A DNA stretch of 64,000 bases, taken from Salinarimonas ramus. GTDB lineage: Bacteria > Pseudomonadota > Alphaproteobacteria > Rhizobiales > Beijerinckiaceae. Made by a program: the position numbers and the translations under genes. Every line of letters starts with the position of its first letter. Position 1 is the stretch's first letter. The notes beneath the pieces were generated by a model. It was not told the origin of the DNA, did not search any database, and saw only the letters and a list, made by a program, of their open reading frames with translations. Of this stretch, positions 45,686 to 55,101 are shown one piece after another. Where the stretch lies: positions 1,342 through 65,341 of the forward strand of contig NZ_BMMF01000017.1 in assembly GCF_014645695.1 (NCBI RefSeq). Direction: 5' to 3'.

Positions 45686-46912
45686 TCAGGACGTCTTGTC
45701 GCGGTCGGCCAGCGCGCGGGCCTGCTCGACCCAGTTCTCGCGATCGATCCGGCCGGGGAAGGCGAGATAGGTGCCGACCCAGCGGACCTGCGGGCGCGCC
45801 CAGCCGGCGATCTGGTCGAAGTGGAAGATGCCGAGCTCGTTGAGCTTCTTCTCGTTGGCGGGGCCGATGCCGATGATGGCCTTGAGGTCGTCGGCCGCAC
45901 CGCCGCGCGGCGCCTCCAGCCCGGCCGGACGCTCGCCCACCGCGTTCGCCTTGTCCTCGGCGGAGGCGTCCTTGGGCAGACCGGCGAGGCGCGCGGCGAC
46001 CTCCTCCTCCTCGGCGACGGCGTCCGCGTCCACCGTCTTGCGCGTCCCCTCCTCGGAGGCCGCGACGCGCGCGCCCGGATCGACGGGACGCTCGCCGGCG
46101 GCGGCGCGCTGGGCGGGCGCGTCTGCGACGGGCGTCTCGGTGGCGCGACCGGAATCCGGCTTGCCGGGCTTGGGCTCGACCGCCGCCTCCTTGGCGGCGG
46201 ACGCCGCTTCGCCCTCGGCCTTGGCGGCCGCCTCGGACTCGGCCGCCTTGCGCGCGGCCTCCTCCTCGAAGCGCTTCTTCCACGCGCCGACGCGCGAGCC
46301 GTCGTAGAGGGCGGGGTCCTGCAGGGTCCGGACGTTGTCCGTCGGCTCGGAGGAGGTGCGGCCCTCCTGCGAGCCGAGCTTCGGCTCGCGCCCGGCGGCG
46401 AGATCGTCGAGGAGCTTCTCGAAGTTCGCCTCCGTCAGGTCCTCGTAGTAATCGTCGTTGATCTGCACCATGGGCGCGTTGCAGCAGGCGCCCAGGCACT
46501 CGACCTCGAGCCAGGAGAACAGGCCGTCGGCGGTCACGGTGCTCTGCGCGCCGACGCGGCGCTCCAGCACCTTCTTGATCGTGTCCGAGCCGCGCAGCTG
46601 GCACGGCGTCGTGCCGCACATCTGCACGAAGTACTTGCCCACCGGCTCGAGGTTGAACATCGTGTAGAAGGTCGCGACCTCGAACACGCGGATGTAGGGC
46701 ATCGCCAGCCGCTCCGCGACGGCCTCGATGGCCTTCTGCGGCAGCCAGTTCCCGCAATCCTTCTGCACGCGCCAGAGCAGCGGGATCACCGCGGAGGCCT
46801 GCCGGCCTTCCGGGTACTTGCGCACCTGCTCGACGAGCCACGCCTCCGTCTCGGGCGTGAACGCGAAGGATTTCGGTTGCACCGCGTCGGGTGCGAGCCT
46901 GCGAACGGCCAT
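45686..46912 (-). CDS. nuoE: NADH-quinone oxidoreductase subunit E with C-terminal extension
   Basis: Protein of 408 residues, about twice the usual NuoE length. Residues about 1-190 are the thioredoxin-like 2Fe-2S domain (CGTTPCQLRGSD and CLGACCNAPMVQIND). Then comes a low-complexity, Ala/Glu-rich charged linker. The C-terminal part around residues 335-400 has the helix-hairpin-helix-like IIGIGPANEKKLNELGIFHF found in predicted DNA-associated or scaffold proteins. Such extensions are known in alphaproteobacterial NuoE; their role is unclear. Confidence 0.93.
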   Translation of the reverse strand: MAVRRLAPDAVQPKSFAFTPETEAWLVEQVRKYPEGRQASAVIPLLWRVQKDCGNWLPQKAIEAVAERLAMPYIRVFEVATFYTMFNLEPVGKYFVQMCGTTPCQLRGSDTIKKVLERRVGAQSTVTADGLFSWLEVECLGACCNAPMVQINDDYYEDLTEANFEKLLDDLAAGREPKLGSQEGRTSSEPTDNVRTLQDPALYDGSRVGAWKKRFEEEAARKAAESEAAAKAEGEAASAAKEAAVEPKPGKPDSGRATETPVADAPAQRAAAGERPVDPGARVAASEEGTRKTVDADAVAEEEEVAARLAGLPKDASAEDKANAVGERPAGLEAPRGGAADDLKAIIGIGPANEKKLNELGIFHFDQIAGWARPQVRWVGTYLAFPGRIDRENWVEQARALADRDKTS

Positions 46913-47013
46913 CTGCCTCTACTCGCTGTTCTGCGCGGCCCGCTCTCGCGCGCCGCGCGCATCTCGTGCCGCCCGCGCGGAGGACGACCTCCCCCGCGCC
47001 GGCCCGTCTTCGA

Positions 47014-48204
47014 TCAGCGATCGACCTCGCCGAAGACGATGTCGATCGACCCCAGGATCGCCGACACGTCGGCGAGCATGTGCCCGCGGCACAGGAAGTC
47101 CATCGCCTGGAGGTGGGCGAAGCCCGGCGCGCGGATCTTCACCCGGTAGGGCTTGTTGCCCCCGTCCGAGACCAGATAGACGCCGAACTCGCCCTTGGGC
47201 GCTTCCACCGCCGCGTAGATCTCGCCCTCGGGGACGTGGAAGCCCTCGGTATAGAGCTTGAAATGGTGGATGAGCGCCTCCATCGAGCGCTTCATCTCGG
47301 CGCGCTTGGGCGGCGCGACCTTGCCGTCCTTCGTCGCGATCGGGCCCTTGCCGTCGGGCTCGCGGAGCTTCTTGATGCACTGGCGCATGATGCGCACGGA
47401 CTGGCGCATCTCCTCCATGCGGATGAGCTGGCGATCGTAATTGTCGCCGTTCTTCCCCACGGGGACGTCGAACTCCATCTCGTCGTAGCACTCGTAGGGC
47501 TGCGACTTGCGCAGGTCCCACGGCGCGCCCGAGCCGCGCACCATCACGCCGGAGAAGCCCCACTTCCAGCAATCCTCCAGCGACACGACGGCGATGTCGA
47601 CGTTGCGCTGCTTGAAGATGCGGTTGCCCATGACCAGCGCGTCGAGATCGTCGACCGTCTTCAGGAACGGATCGCACCAGGCCTCGATGTCGTCGATCAG
47701 GTCCTCCGGCAGGTCCTGGTGGACACCGCCGAAGCGGAAATAGTTGGCGTGGAGCCGCGCGCCCGAGGCGCGCTCGTAGAACACCATCAGCCGCTCGCGC
47801 TCCTCGAAGCCCCACAGCGGCGGGGTGAGCGCGCCGACGTCCATCGCCTGCGTGGTGATGTTGAGGAGGTGCGAGAGGATGCGGCCGATCTCGCAGTAGA
47901 GCACGCGGATGAGCTGCGCGCGGCGCGGCACGGTGATGCCCATCATGCGCTCGGCCGCGAGGCAGAAGGCGTGCTCCTGGTTCATCGGCGCGACGTAGTC
48001 GAGCCGGTCGAAATAGGGCGTGCCCTGCAGGTAGGTCTTGTACTCGAGCAGCTTCTCGGTGCCGCGGTGCAGGAGCCCGATATGCGGGTCGACCCGCTCC
48101 ACGATCTCGCCGTCGAGCTCCAGCACCAGGCGCAGCACGCCGTGCGCGGCGGGATGCTGCGGGCCGAAATTGATCGAGAAGTTGCGGATGTCGTGCTCGC
48201 CCAT
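47014..48204 (-). CDS. nuoD: NADH-quinone oxidoreductase subunit D
   Basis: 49-kDa-type subunit of 396 residues forming the quinone pocket with Nuo[22 protein letters not shown] and [21 protein letters not shown] are conserved, and the C-terminus ends [14 protein letters not shown]. It follows nuoC by 14 bases. Confidence 0.96.
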   Translation of the reverse strand: MGEHDIRNFSINFGPQHPAAHGVLRLVLELDGEIVERVDPHIGLLHRGTEKLLEYKTYLQGTPYFDRLDYVAPMNQEHAFCLAAERMMGITVPRRAQLIRVLYCEIGRILSHLLNITTQAMDVGALTPPLWGFEERERLMVFYERASGARLHANYFRFGGVHQDLPEDLIDDIEAWCDPFLKTVDDLDALVMGNRIFKQRNVDIAVVSLEDCWKWGFSGVMVRGSGAPWDLRKSQPYECYDEMEFDVPVGKNGDNYDRQLIRMEEMRQSVRIMRQCIKKLREPDGKGPIATKDGKVAPPKRAEMKRSMEALIHHFKLYTEGFHVPEGEIYAAVEAPKGEFGVYLVSDGGNKPYRVKIRAPGFAHLQAMDFLCRGHMLADVSAILGSIDIVFGEVDR

Positions 48205-48218
48205 GGCGCTCTCCTCGA

Positions 48219-48854
48219 TCAGCCTTTGCTCGCGCCCTGCGCCTTCTCGTCGCCCGGCAGGACGTAGTCCGTCCCTTCCCAGGGCGAGAGGAAGTCGAAG
48301 TTGCGGAATTCCTGGGTGAGCTTCACGGGCTCGTTGATCACACGCCCCTGCGCCTCGTCGTAGCGGACCTCGACGAAGCCAGTGAGCGGGAAGTCCTTGC
48401 GCAGCGGATGGCCCTCGAAGCCGTAATCGGTCAGGAGCCGGCGCAGGTCCGGATGGCCGGAGAACAGGATGCCGTACAGGTCGTAGGCCTCGCGCTCGAA
48501 CCAGTTCGCCGCCGGGAAGTCGTCGATGATGGACGGCACCGGCGTGCGCTCGTCGGTGCGCACCTTCACGCGCACGCGCGTGTTGTGCTCCGGCGACAGC
48601 AGGTGGTAGACCACGTCGAAGCGCTGCGGGCGCTCCGGATAGTCCACCCCGCAGATGTCGATGAAGGAGACGAACCGGCAGCGCGGGTCGTCGCGCAGGA
48701 AGCCGATCACGTCGCGGATGCGCTGCGCCTCGACCTCGAGCGTCAGGTCGCCGAAGGCGAGGGAGACGTCGGTGACGGCGCCGGGAACCGACGCCTCGAC
48801 GTGGCGGCCGATGGCGAGGAGCGCGTCGGTATCGATATGGGCCTGGGTGCTCAT
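48219..48854 (-). CDS. nuoC: NADH-quinone oxidoreductase subunit C
   Basis: 30-kDa-type subunit of 211 residues, not fused to NuoD. Signature ERECYDLYG-like segment reads [20 protein letters not shown], followed by [14 protein letters not shown]. Structural role in the hydrophilic arm. Confidence 0.95.
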   Translation of the reverse strand: MSTQAHIDTDALLAIGRHVEASVPGAVTDVSLAFGDLTLEVEAQRIRDVIGFLRDDPRCRFVSFIDICGVDYPERPQRFDVVYHLLSPEHNTRVRVKVRTDERTPVPSIIDDFPAANWFEREAYDLYGILFSGHPDLRRLLTDYGFEGHPLRKDFPLTGFVEVRYDEAQGRVINEPVKLTQEFRNFDFLSPWEGTDYVLPGDEKAQGASKG

Positions 48855-48873
48855 GATGCGCGAACCGCCTTCC

Positions 48874-49470
48874 TCAGCGCTCGATCGTGCCGGTGCGGCG
48901 GATCTTCTTCTGCAGGAGCAGGACGCCGTAGAGCAGAGCCTCCGCCGTGGGCGGGCAGCCCGGCACGTAGACGTCCACCGGCACGATGCGATCGCAGCCG
49001 CGCACCACCGAGTAGGAATAATGGTAGTAGCCGCCGCCGTTGGCGCACGAGCCCATGGAGATGACGTAGCGCGGCTCCGGCATCTGGTCGTAGACCTTGC
49101 GGAAGGCGGGCGCCATCTTGTTGGTGAGCGTGCCGGCGACGATGATCACGTCCGACTGGCGCGGGGAGGCGCGCGGGGCGAAGCCGAAGCGCTCGGCGTC
49201 GTAGCGCGGCATCGACATCTGCATCATCTCGACGGCGCAGCAGGCGAGCCCGAACGTCATCCACATGAGCGAGCCGGTGCGCGCCCAGGTGATGAGGTCG
49301 TCCACCGAGGTGACGAGGAAGCCCTTGTCGGCGAGCTCGGCCGAGACGTTGGCGAAGAACGGGTCCTCGCCGGTCGGGGCGCCGTGGCGCGCACCGAACG
49401 TGTCTTCCGTCTGCGGGGCGACGGGGCGGGGCGTTCCGAGGCCCGACTTGCCCGGGTCGATCAATCCCAT
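48874..49470 (-). CDS. nuoB: NADH-quinone oxidoreductase subunit B
   Basis: PSST-type subunit of 198 residues carrying terminal cluster N2, the electron donor to quinone. Cysteines lie in [21 protein letters not shown] and [14 protein letters not shown]. In mitochondria the homologue is hydroxylated by NDUFAF5, whose relative is encoded at 15520-16398. ATG 49470 overlaps the nuoA end by ten bases. Confidence 0.96.
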   Translation of the reverse strand: MGLIDPGKSGLGTPRPVAPQTEDTFGARHGAPTGEDPFFANVSAELADKGFLVTSVDDLITWARTGSLMWMTFGLACCAVEMMQMSMPRYDAERFGFAPRASPRQSDVIIVAGTLTNKMAPAFRKVYDQMPEPRYVISMGSCANGGGYYHYSYSVVRGCDRIVPVDVYVPGCPPTAEALLYGVLLLQKKIRRTGTIER

Positions 49471-49826
49471 TCCAGGGCTCCCTTGTTCCACTCGTACACG
49501 AAGCCGACGGTGAGCACGCCGAGGAAGATCATCATCGACCAGAAGCCGAACCAGCCGATCTCGCCGAACGTGACCGCCCAGGGGAAGAGGAAGGCCACCT
49601 CCAGATCGAAGATGATGAACAGGATCGCGACGAGGTAGAAGCGCACGTCGAACTTCATGCGCGCATCGTCGAAGGCGTTGAAGCCGCACTCGTAGGCCGA
49701 GAGCTTCTCGGCATCCGGCTTCTTGTAGGCCACGACGAAGGGCGCGGCGAGGAGCACGACGCCGATGAAGAGCGCCACGCCCATGAAGATCACGAGCGGC
49801 AGGTAGTCGGCCAAAAGCGCGGTCAT
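49461..49826 (-). CDS. nuoA: NADH-quinone oxidoreductase subunit A
   Basis: First gene of the nuo operon. Membrane subunit of 121 residues with three helices; the loop [31 protein letters not shown] carries the conserved cysteine near the quinone channel (given here only as position 40-70). It ends overlapping nuoB. Confidence 0.95.
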   Translation of the reverse strand: MTALLADYLPLVIFMGVALFIGVVLLAAPFVVAYKKPDAEKLSAYECGFNAFDDARMKFDVRFYLVAILFIIFDLEVAFLFPWAVTFGEIGWFGFWSMMIFLGVLTVGFVYEWNKGALEWD

Positions 49827-50170
49827 GACGCTCCCTTCTCACGAGGCCCCGCAACGCCGAAGGGTCCGCCTTGGAGAAGGCGGAATCTGGATGGCGTTTC
49901 GCGAGGCGACGCTTAGCCCACGCCCCGGCGGGTGACAAGGCCCCGCGGGGTCGCACGGATGGCGAAAACGGCCCCGAACCGTGGCCTTCCCGTCGGCGGT
50001 CGGCGGCGAGACGCGCGGTTCGCGCCTCGTCGACGAGTTTCAGATGGGGAACGCCCGGGCGGGTCGACAGGGGGTGCTACGGTCCGACGCGGGGCCTCTC
50101 GCGCGGGAGGTGTGGCGGCCCGTCGCAGGAAAAGGTTTCCAGCGGGCGGGCGAGCTGCTACCGCTCGTGT
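49827..50170. other. Divergent leader between nuoA and the riboswitch gene
   Basis: A 344-base gap with no supported gene. It should hold the nuo promoter (minus strand) and the promoter of the riboswitch transcript (plus strand). Minus strand: TTGTCA (49938-49933) and TAAGCG (49915-49910) are spaced by 17 bases, a reasonable sigma-70-like pair about 85 bases before nuoA. No comparable pair was found for the plus strand. Confidence 0.4.
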
Positions 50171-50335
50171 CGACGACGGTGCCCGAGAGGGCCACGAGGG
50201 AAGCCGGTGCGATGCCGGCGCTGCCCCCGCAACTGTGAGCGGATAGCCGCTGCGCGTCACTGGGCGCCCCGCCCGGGAAGGCCGCAGCACGAGGCGAGAA
50301 CCCGCGAGCCAGGAGACCTGCCGGCGTCGGGACGA
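50171..50335 (+). promoter_or_regulatory. Cobalamin (B12) riboswitch
   Basis: Class RF00174-type adenosylcobalamin-sensing leader. Conserved elements in order: GGGAAGCCGGTG at about 50198-50209, GCCGGCGCTGCCCCCGCAAC with TGTGAGC after it, and the B12 box AGCCAGGAGACCTGCC at 50307-50322. CGACG at 50171 and CGTCG near 50324 can close stem P1. B12 binding normally represses the downstream gene. The only gene downstream on this strand is the PCuAC-like gene 40 bases away. Confidence 0.93.
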
Positions 50336-50345
50336 CCACGCGAGA

Positions 50346-50368
50346 CGGGGCGGAGGGCCCCGAAGGAG
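50346..50368 (+). promoter_or_regulatory. Hairpin and Shine-Dalgarno of the riboswitch gene
   Basis: CGGGGC at 50346-50351 and GCCCCG at 50357-50362 form a six-base stem with loop GGAGG. It is immediately followed by AAGGAG at 50363-50368, six bases before the ATG. No T-run is present, so control by the riboswitch is more likely through translation than through termination. Confidence 0.5.
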
Positions 50369-50374
50369 TAGTGC

Positions 50375-50857
50375 ATGTTCAAGAAGTCGATGATCGCCGC
50401 CGCCCTGGCGCTGGCGGCGCTGCCCGTCGCCGCGCACCATGCGGGCGATCAGTTCCGCACCGGGCCGATGGTGGTGAGCCACGCCTGGACCGAGGAGACG
50501 AGCCCGATGGCGCATGCCGCCGAGGTCTTCCTCACCGTGGAGAACACCGGCGAGGCCGTCGATCGCCTCCTCTCCGCAACGACGAGCTTCACGGCACCGG
50601 GCGTGTTCCAGGCCTCCGTCATGACCGAGACCGGCGCCGTCGCCGTGCGCGAGGTCCCCGCGATCGAGATCGCGCCGGGCCAGTCGATCACCTTCCAGCC
50701 GGGCGGCATCCACGTCGTCCTCAACGACGTGAAGCGCAATCTGGAGGCGGGCGACCACTTCCACATGACCCTCGTCTTCGAGGAAGCCGGCGCGCTCGAG
50801 ATCGACGTCGAGATCGAAGAGCACGGCGACCACGACCACGACGCGCCCGCGGGCTGA
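50375..50857 (+). CDS. PCuAC-like periplasmic protein under a B12 riboswitch
   Basis: Protein of 160 residues with a Sec signal peptide (MFKKSMIAAALALAALPVAA); cleavage would leave mature His-His at the N-terminus. The rest matches the PCuAC/DUF461 cupredoxin-like fold (VFLTVENTGEAVDRLLSATT, FQPGGIHVVLNDVK). The Cu(I) ligand set His, Met, His, Met of typical PCuAC appears here as Gln79, Val, His113, Val115, so the classical copper site is not kept. Extra histidines (H21, H22, H128, H130, H150, H153, H155) suggest another metal site. B12 control suggests cobalt; this is inferred. It appears to be a single-gene transcript. Confidence 0.8.
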   Translation: MFKKSMIAAALALAALPVAAHHAGDQFRTGPMVVSHAWTEETSPMAHAAEVFLTVENTGEAVDRLLSATTSFTAPGVFQASVMTETGAVAVREVPAIEIAPGQSITFQPGGIHVVLNDVKRNLEAGDHFHMTLVFEEAGALEIDVEIEEHGDHDHDAPAG

Positions 50858-50858
50858 G

Positions 50859-50985
50859 GGTCCTCCCCGGAGGGGAGGAGTCCGCGCCTAGGCGCGGGCG
50901 GTGGGGCCGGTCGGTAGCAATGCAGGCCGGCCCGCCCCCGCCCCACCCTCCGGCCCGCAGGCCGTCGTCCTCCCCTGCGGGGAGG
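50859..50985. repeat. Composite palindromic intergenic element, copy 2
   Basis: Lies between the convergent PCuAC-like gene and the ABC permease gene. Modules: hairpin CCTCCCC-GGA-GGGGAGG at 50862-50878; CCGCGCCTAGGCGCGG palindrome; core GGTGGGGCCGG; a matching CCCCACC stretch; and hairpin CCTCCCC-TGC-GGGGAGG at 50969-50985. The two halves can also pair into one long stem. Same module order as the element at 30731-30870. Confidence 0.6.
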
Positions 50986-50997
50986 TGGCACGCGGCG

Positions 50998-51921
50998 TCA
51001 CCCCTCCCGCACGGCGCCCACCCGGGAGCGGTGGGGGCCGGCGAGGCAGGCGAGGCCCAGGATCGCGCCGGACACCGTCGCGATCATGCCCGCCGCGCTG
51101 ACCGCGTTCTCGCCGCCGAGCCAGAGCGGGCCCCAGCCGGCGAGCACGTATCCCAGCACCGCCGAGAGCGTGGCGAAGGCCACGCTCCATGCCACCTGGC
51201 GCTCGAGCCGGTTCGTCATCAGCCGCGCCGCCGCGGGCGGGCAGATGAACATGGCGATGACGATGATCGAGCCCACCGCGTCGAAGGCCGCCACCGCCGC
51301 CACGGCTGCCGTCACGACGAGGCCGAAGGAGATGGCGCGCACCGGCATGCCGAGCGTCGCCGCGAAGCCCTCGTCGAAAGTCGAGAGCTTGAGCGGGCGC
51401 CAGAACAAGGCCGTGAGGAGCGCGATCAGCGCTGCCACCGCCGCCATCCGCGGCAGCTCTGGCGGCAGATCGGCGAGCGCGGCCGGATCGAGGAGCGAGC
51501 CCCAGCCCTCCCCGGAGAGCCAGATGAGGCTCTCGAGATTGCCGTAGAGCGCGTGCTCCACGTCGATGTGGACGCTCGACGTGTCGCTTTGCTCCAGCAC
51601 GAGCACGCCGGCCGCGAACATGGCCGTGAAGACGACGCCCATGGCGGCGCCGGGCTCGATGCGGCCGAGCCGGCGCACCGCCTCGATCAGGACGACGGCG
51701 ACGACCGCCGCGCCGGCGGCGCCGAGCATCATCGGCCAGGTGGCGACCACGCCCGTCACCAGGAAGGCGACGACGATGCCGGGCAGCACCACGTGCGAGA
51801 TCGCGTCGCCGATCAGCGCCTGACGGCGCAAGACGAGGAAATTCCCCGGCAGCGCGCAGGCGATCGCCGCCAGCGTGCCGATGAGGATCGGGGGCAGGTC
51901 GAGCTGGAGGAAGCCGTCCAT
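50998..51921 (-). CDS. Mn/Zn ABC transporter permease (TroD/MntD-like)
   Basis: Inner-membrane permease of 307 residues, eight or nine helices. LVLRRQALIGDAISHVVLPGI and the coupling segment FDEGFAATLGMPV match the ABC-3 family for manganese, zinc or iron. The ATG overlaps the preceding permease stop as TGATG. Last gene of the importer operon. Confidence 0.9.
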   Translation of the reverse strand: MDGFLQLDLPPILIGTLAAIACALPGNFLVLRRQALIGDAISHVVLPGIVVAFLVTGVVATWPMMLGAAGAAVVAVVLIEAVRRLGRIEPGAAMGVVFTAMFAAGVLVLEQSDTSSVHIDVEHALYGNLESLIWLSGEGWGSLLDPAALADLPPELPRMAAVAALIALLTALFWRPLKLSTFDEGFAATLGMPVRAISFGLVVTAAVAAVAAFDAVGSIIVIAMFICPPAAARLMTNRLERQVAWSVAFATLSAVLGYVLAGWGPLWLGGENAVSAAGMIATVSGAILGLACLAGPHRSRVGAVREG

Positions 51922-53162
51922 CAGGCCGCTCCCTCGCTGGACGCCACGGGCACCGGCGGCCCGAGGCGGCGGTCGAGATCGGCGATCTCGTCGCGGGTGA
52001 GCACGGCCTCGATGGAGGTGAGCCCGTCGTAGCGCCCGGAGATGGTCTCGTCGCGATAGACGGCGCGCGCGACGTCCCAGCGCTTCTCGTCGCGCAGGAC
52101 CTTCGCCGCCCGCGCGGCGCCGTCGGGCGTCGCCACGCGATCGGGGCGCAGGAGCCCCTCGCGCAGGAGGACCTTGAGCGTCAGCCGGTCGAAGATCGGC
52201 TCGCCGCGGGCGAGCGCCAGCAGACCCTGGCGGCGATGCACGTCGAGCTGGAAGCGGCGGTGGCGCCACAGCGCCGCCGCGACGCCGCGCACCGGTGCGA
52301 GGAGGAGGGACGCGACGAAGAGCGTGAAGGACACGAGCACGATGATCGGCCCCGTCGGCAGATCCGGCGCCGAGGCCGAGAGCGCCGCGCCGAGATAGCC
52401 CGCGAGCCCGCCGAGCGCGCCTGCGATCCACACCACGCGCTCGGTCCGCTCCGTCCAGAACCGCGCCGTCACGGGCGGGATGATGAGGAGCGCGACGATG
52501 AGGATGAGGCCCACGATCTTGAGCCCGATGACGGTGACCGCCATGACGAGCCCCATGATGGCGAGATCGACGCCGCGCACGTTCACGCCGGACGCCGCCG
52601 CCCATTCGGGATCGAACGAGACCATCGTCATGGGCCGTCGCAGGAGCACGACGAGCCCGACGCTGAGCGCGCCGCCGACCGCGATCGTGATCGCGTCGGA
52701 ATAGAGCATGCCCGCCGTCGAGCCGAGGAGGAAGCTCTCGAGCCCCGCCTGACGCCCGCTCGACATGGTCTGGATCACCGTGAGAAGCACGATGCCGAAG
52801 CCGAAGAACACCGACAGGACCGCCCCGATGGCGGCGTCCTCCGGCAGGCGCGTGCGCCGGGCGATCCATTCCACGAGGAGGAGGCCCAATGTCGCGGAGA
52901 GCGCCGAGCCGATCAGCAGCCCGGGCAGGCTGCGCCCGTCGCCGCCCATCATCACCATGACGATGAAGGCGATGCCGATGCCCGGCAGCGTCGCGTGCGC
53001 CACGGCGTCGGAGACGAGCGCGCGCTTTCGCAGGAAGAGGAAGGTCCCGCCCGCGCCGGCGGCGGCGCCGAGAAGCCCAGCGCCGATGGCGACGAGGGCG
53101 GAATTGTAGCCCGCCTGGAGCGTCAGCGCCGCGAGGAGCGCCTGGGAGAACCCGCTCTCCAT
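51921..53162 (-). CDS. Mn/Zn ABC transporter permease with cytoplasmic tail (TroC/MntC-like)
   Basis: ABC-3 permease of 413 residues. LFLRKRALVSDAVAHATLPGI and FDPEWAAASGVNV are the family loops. After the last helix, about 120 C-terminal residues (from RRQGLLALARGEPIFDRL) form a soluble tail resembling a winged-helix domain, as in TroC-type permeases. It follows the ATPase gene directly; the two permeases would form the heterodimeric channel. Confidence 0.9.
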   Translation of the reverse strand: MESGFSQALLAALTLQAGYNSALVAIGAGLLGAAAGAGGTFLFLRKRALVSDAVAHATLPGIGIAFIVMVMMGGDGRSLPGLLIGSALSATLGLLLVEWIARRTRLPEDAAIGAVLSVFFGFGIVLLTVIQTMSSGRQAGLESFLLGSTAGMLYSDAITIAVGGALSVGLVVLLRRPMTMVSFDPEWAAASGVNVRGVDLAIMGLVMAVTVIGLKIVGLILIVALLIIPPVTARFWTERTERVVWIAGALGGLAGYLGAALSASAPDLPTGPIIVLVSFTLFVASLLLAPVRGVAAALWRHRRFQLDVHRRQGLLALARGEPIFDRLTLKVLLREGLLRPDRVATPDGAARAAKVLRDEKRWDVARAVYRDETISGRYDGLTSIEAVLTRDEIADLDRRLGPPVPVASSEGAA

Positions 53163-53163
53163 C

Positions 53164-53985
53164 TCAGCCGCTCGCGAGCTGGAGCTGGTCGATATGCGCG
53201 GTGGCGAGCCGCCCGCCGTAGGTCGCCTGCAGGTTCTGGGCGGTGAAGGTGGTGGCGACCGGCCCGTCGGCGATCTTGCGCACGTTGATGAGCAGCAGGT
53301 GGTCGAAATAGTCCGCGACCGTCGCGAGGTCGTGGTGGACGGCGATCACCGTCTTGCGCTCGGCCTTGAGGCTCTTGAGCACGTCGATGATGGCCTTCTC
53401 GGTCGCGGCGTCGACGCCGGCGAAGGGCTCGTCGAGGAGATACAGGTCGGCGCCCTGCGCCAGCGCGCGGGCGAGGAAGACGCGCTGCTGCTGCCCGCCG
53501 GAGAGCTGCCCGATCTGCCGATCGGCGAAATCCGCCATGCCGACACGCGCGAGGCAGGCCATGGCGCGCTCGCGATGGGGGCGGCGCACGAGCTTGAGGA
53601 GGCCGAGCTCGCGATACATCCCCATCAGCACCACGTCGATCACGCGGGTGGGGAAGTCCCAGTCCACGCTCGCGCGCTGGGGCACGTAGGCGATGCGCCG
53701 GCGCGCCGTCGCCAGCGGCTCGCCGAAGACGGTGACGCGCCCCGAGATCGAGGGCACGATGCCGAGCGCCGCCTTGAGCAGGCTCGACTTGCCCGCCCCG
53801 TTGGGCCCGACGATGGCCACCATGCTCTCCGGCGGGGCTGTGAAGTCGACGTTGAAGACGACGGGCTTCTCCCCGTAGGAGACTGTCATCTCCTGCACTG
53901 CGAAGGGGCTGTCCACGGGAACGGTCGGGCTCATGGCCCGACCGCCATCGGTCGCGAGGCGAACCTCGCCCTGCTGCATCGTCAT
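53164..53985 (-). CDS. Mn/Zn ABC transporter ATP-binding protein (TroB/MntB-like)
   Basis: ATPase of 273 residues driving the importer. Walker A is GPNGAGKSS, the signature [15 protein letters not shown], Walker [12 protein letters not shown], and the switch histidine lies in [23 protein letters not shown] is typical of the metal branch. ATG 53985 is preceded by AAGGA seven bases away; ATG 53934 is the alternative. It starts eight bases after the binding-protein gene. Confidence 0.9.
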   Translation of the reverse strand: MTMQQGEVRLATDGGRAMSPTVPVDSPFAVQEMTVSYGEKPVVFNVDFTAPPESMVAIVGPNGAGKSSLLKAALGIVPSISGRVTVFGEPLATARRRIAYVPQRASVDWDFPTRVIDVVLMGMYRELGLLKLVRRPHRERAMACLARVGMADFADRQIGQLSGGQQQRVFLARALAQGADLYLLDEPFAGVDAATEKAIIDVLKSLKAERKTVIAVHHDLATVADYFDHLLLINVRKIADGPVATTFTAQNLQATYGGRLATAHIDQLQLASG

Positions 53986-53993
53986 CGTGTCCT

Positions 53994-54983
53994 TCACGTC
54001 CCGGCCGCGAGGCGGCCGTCCATGCCACGCTCCGGAGCCTCGCCGCCGAGCGCGCGGGCGATGGTCGTCGCGTTGTGGTCGATCATCCCGATATACGTGC
54101 CTTCGTAGGTCCCCGGTTCGCCCATGGCGTCGGAGAAGAGCTCGCCGCCGACGACGACCTCGTGCCCGCGGGCGGCGGCGCCCTCGATCAGCGCCCGGAT
54201 GTTGCGATCCGAGACCGAGCTCTCCACGAAGATCGCGCCGATGTCGCGCGACACGAGGAGATCGACGAGCTCCTCCATTCGCGCGAGGCCCGCCTCGCTC
54301 TCCGTGGAGATGCCCTGGATGCCGAGCACCTCGAAGCCGTAGGCGCGCCCGAAATAGTTGAAGGCGTCGTGCGCCGAGAGCAGCACGCGGCTCCCCTCCG
54401 GCACGGAGGCGAGGACGCCGTCGGCATAGTCCGCGAGACGCGCGATGTCGGCGAGATGGGCCTCGGCATTGGCCGCGAAGGCCGCCTCGTGCTCGGGCGC
54501 GACCGAGACGAGCGCGTCGCGCACCGCCTCGACGACGCCCGACCAGAGGCGCGGATCCATCCACACGTGCGGGTCGAAGCGTCCCTCGTAATCGTCGTGC
54601 GCGACGAGGCGATCCTCGGGCAGCGCCTCCGCCACCGCGACGACCGGCCCGCGATCGGCGAGATCGAGGAGGAACTCCTCCATCTGCGCCTCGAGGTAGA
54701 GGCCGTTCCAGACGACGAGATCGGCATTGGCGAGCGCCAGGATGTCGGTGCGGGTCTGGCGGTAGGCGTGCGGATCGATTCCAGCGCCCATCAGCGCCGT
54801 GACCTCGACGAGATCGCCGCCCACCGCGCGCGCCGCGTCGGCGATCATGCCGGTGGTCGCCACGACCTCGACGGGCGCCTCCGCCTGGGCGCGGGCCGGC
54901 TGCGGCCCGACGAGCCCCGCCGCCGCGATGCCGGCCGCGACGCATGCCGCGAGCCCGAGAACGCTCCGCTTCGTCACCGTCAT
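53994..54983 (-). CDS. Mn/Zn ABC transporter substrate-binding protein (TroA-like)
   Basis: Periplasmic cluster A-I binding protein of 329 residues with a signal peptide of about 32 residues ending PARA. Likely ligands are H72 (DPHAY), H139 (DPHVWMDP), H205 ([10 protein letters not shown]) and D302 (MIDHNAT), a three-His/one-Asp set as in TroA, which can bind Zn or Mn. The strictly Mn-type glutamate at the third position is not present, and there is no His-rich loop as in ZnuA. First gene of the operon. Confidence 0.88.
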   Translation of the reverse strand: MTVTKRSVLGLAACVAAGIAAAGLVGPQPARAQAEAPVEVVATTGMIADAARAVGGDLVEVTALMGAGIDPHAYRQTRTDILALANADLVVWNGLYLEAQMEEFLLDLADRGPVVAVAEALPEDRLVAHDDYEGRFDPHVWMDPRLWSGVVEAVRDALVSVAPEHEAAFAANAEAHLADIARLADYADGVLASVPEGSRVLLSAHDAFNYFGRAYGFEVLGIQGISTESEAGLARMEELVDLLVSRDIGAIFVESSVSDRNIRALIEGAAARGHEVVVGGELFSDAMGEPGTYEGTYIGMIDHNATTIARALGGEAPERGMDGRLAAGT

Positions 54984-55048
54984 CCCCACACCTCCCTCGC
55001 CGTCGTCCGCGGCCGGTGCGCCGCTCTCCCTAAACGCATATGGGAATG

Positions 55049-55101
55049 ATTTGCATCTGTCAACGCTCTTGCGATCCATTTGCATCTGGCTCTTGCAAAT
55101 G
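55049..55101. promoter_or_regulatory. Candidate Fur-family operators in the divergent promoter
   Basis: The gap between the importer operon and the Fur-family gene has a perfect inverted repeat CATTTGCA-N9-TGCAAATG at 55077-55101. It also has an 11-base direct repeat ATTTGCATCTG at 55049-55059 and 55078-55088. The region is AT-rich against a GC-rich background. TGCAAAT-type palindromes resemble sites of Mur/Fur regulators in this order. Probable binding sites of the adjacent regulator controlling both directions. Confidence 0.65.

Noticed and set aside
44138-47149. Open frame of 1003 codons on the plus strand
   Set aside because: Antisense to nuoG, nuoF and nuoE, which have complete conserved motifs; no recognisable domain in the long frame.
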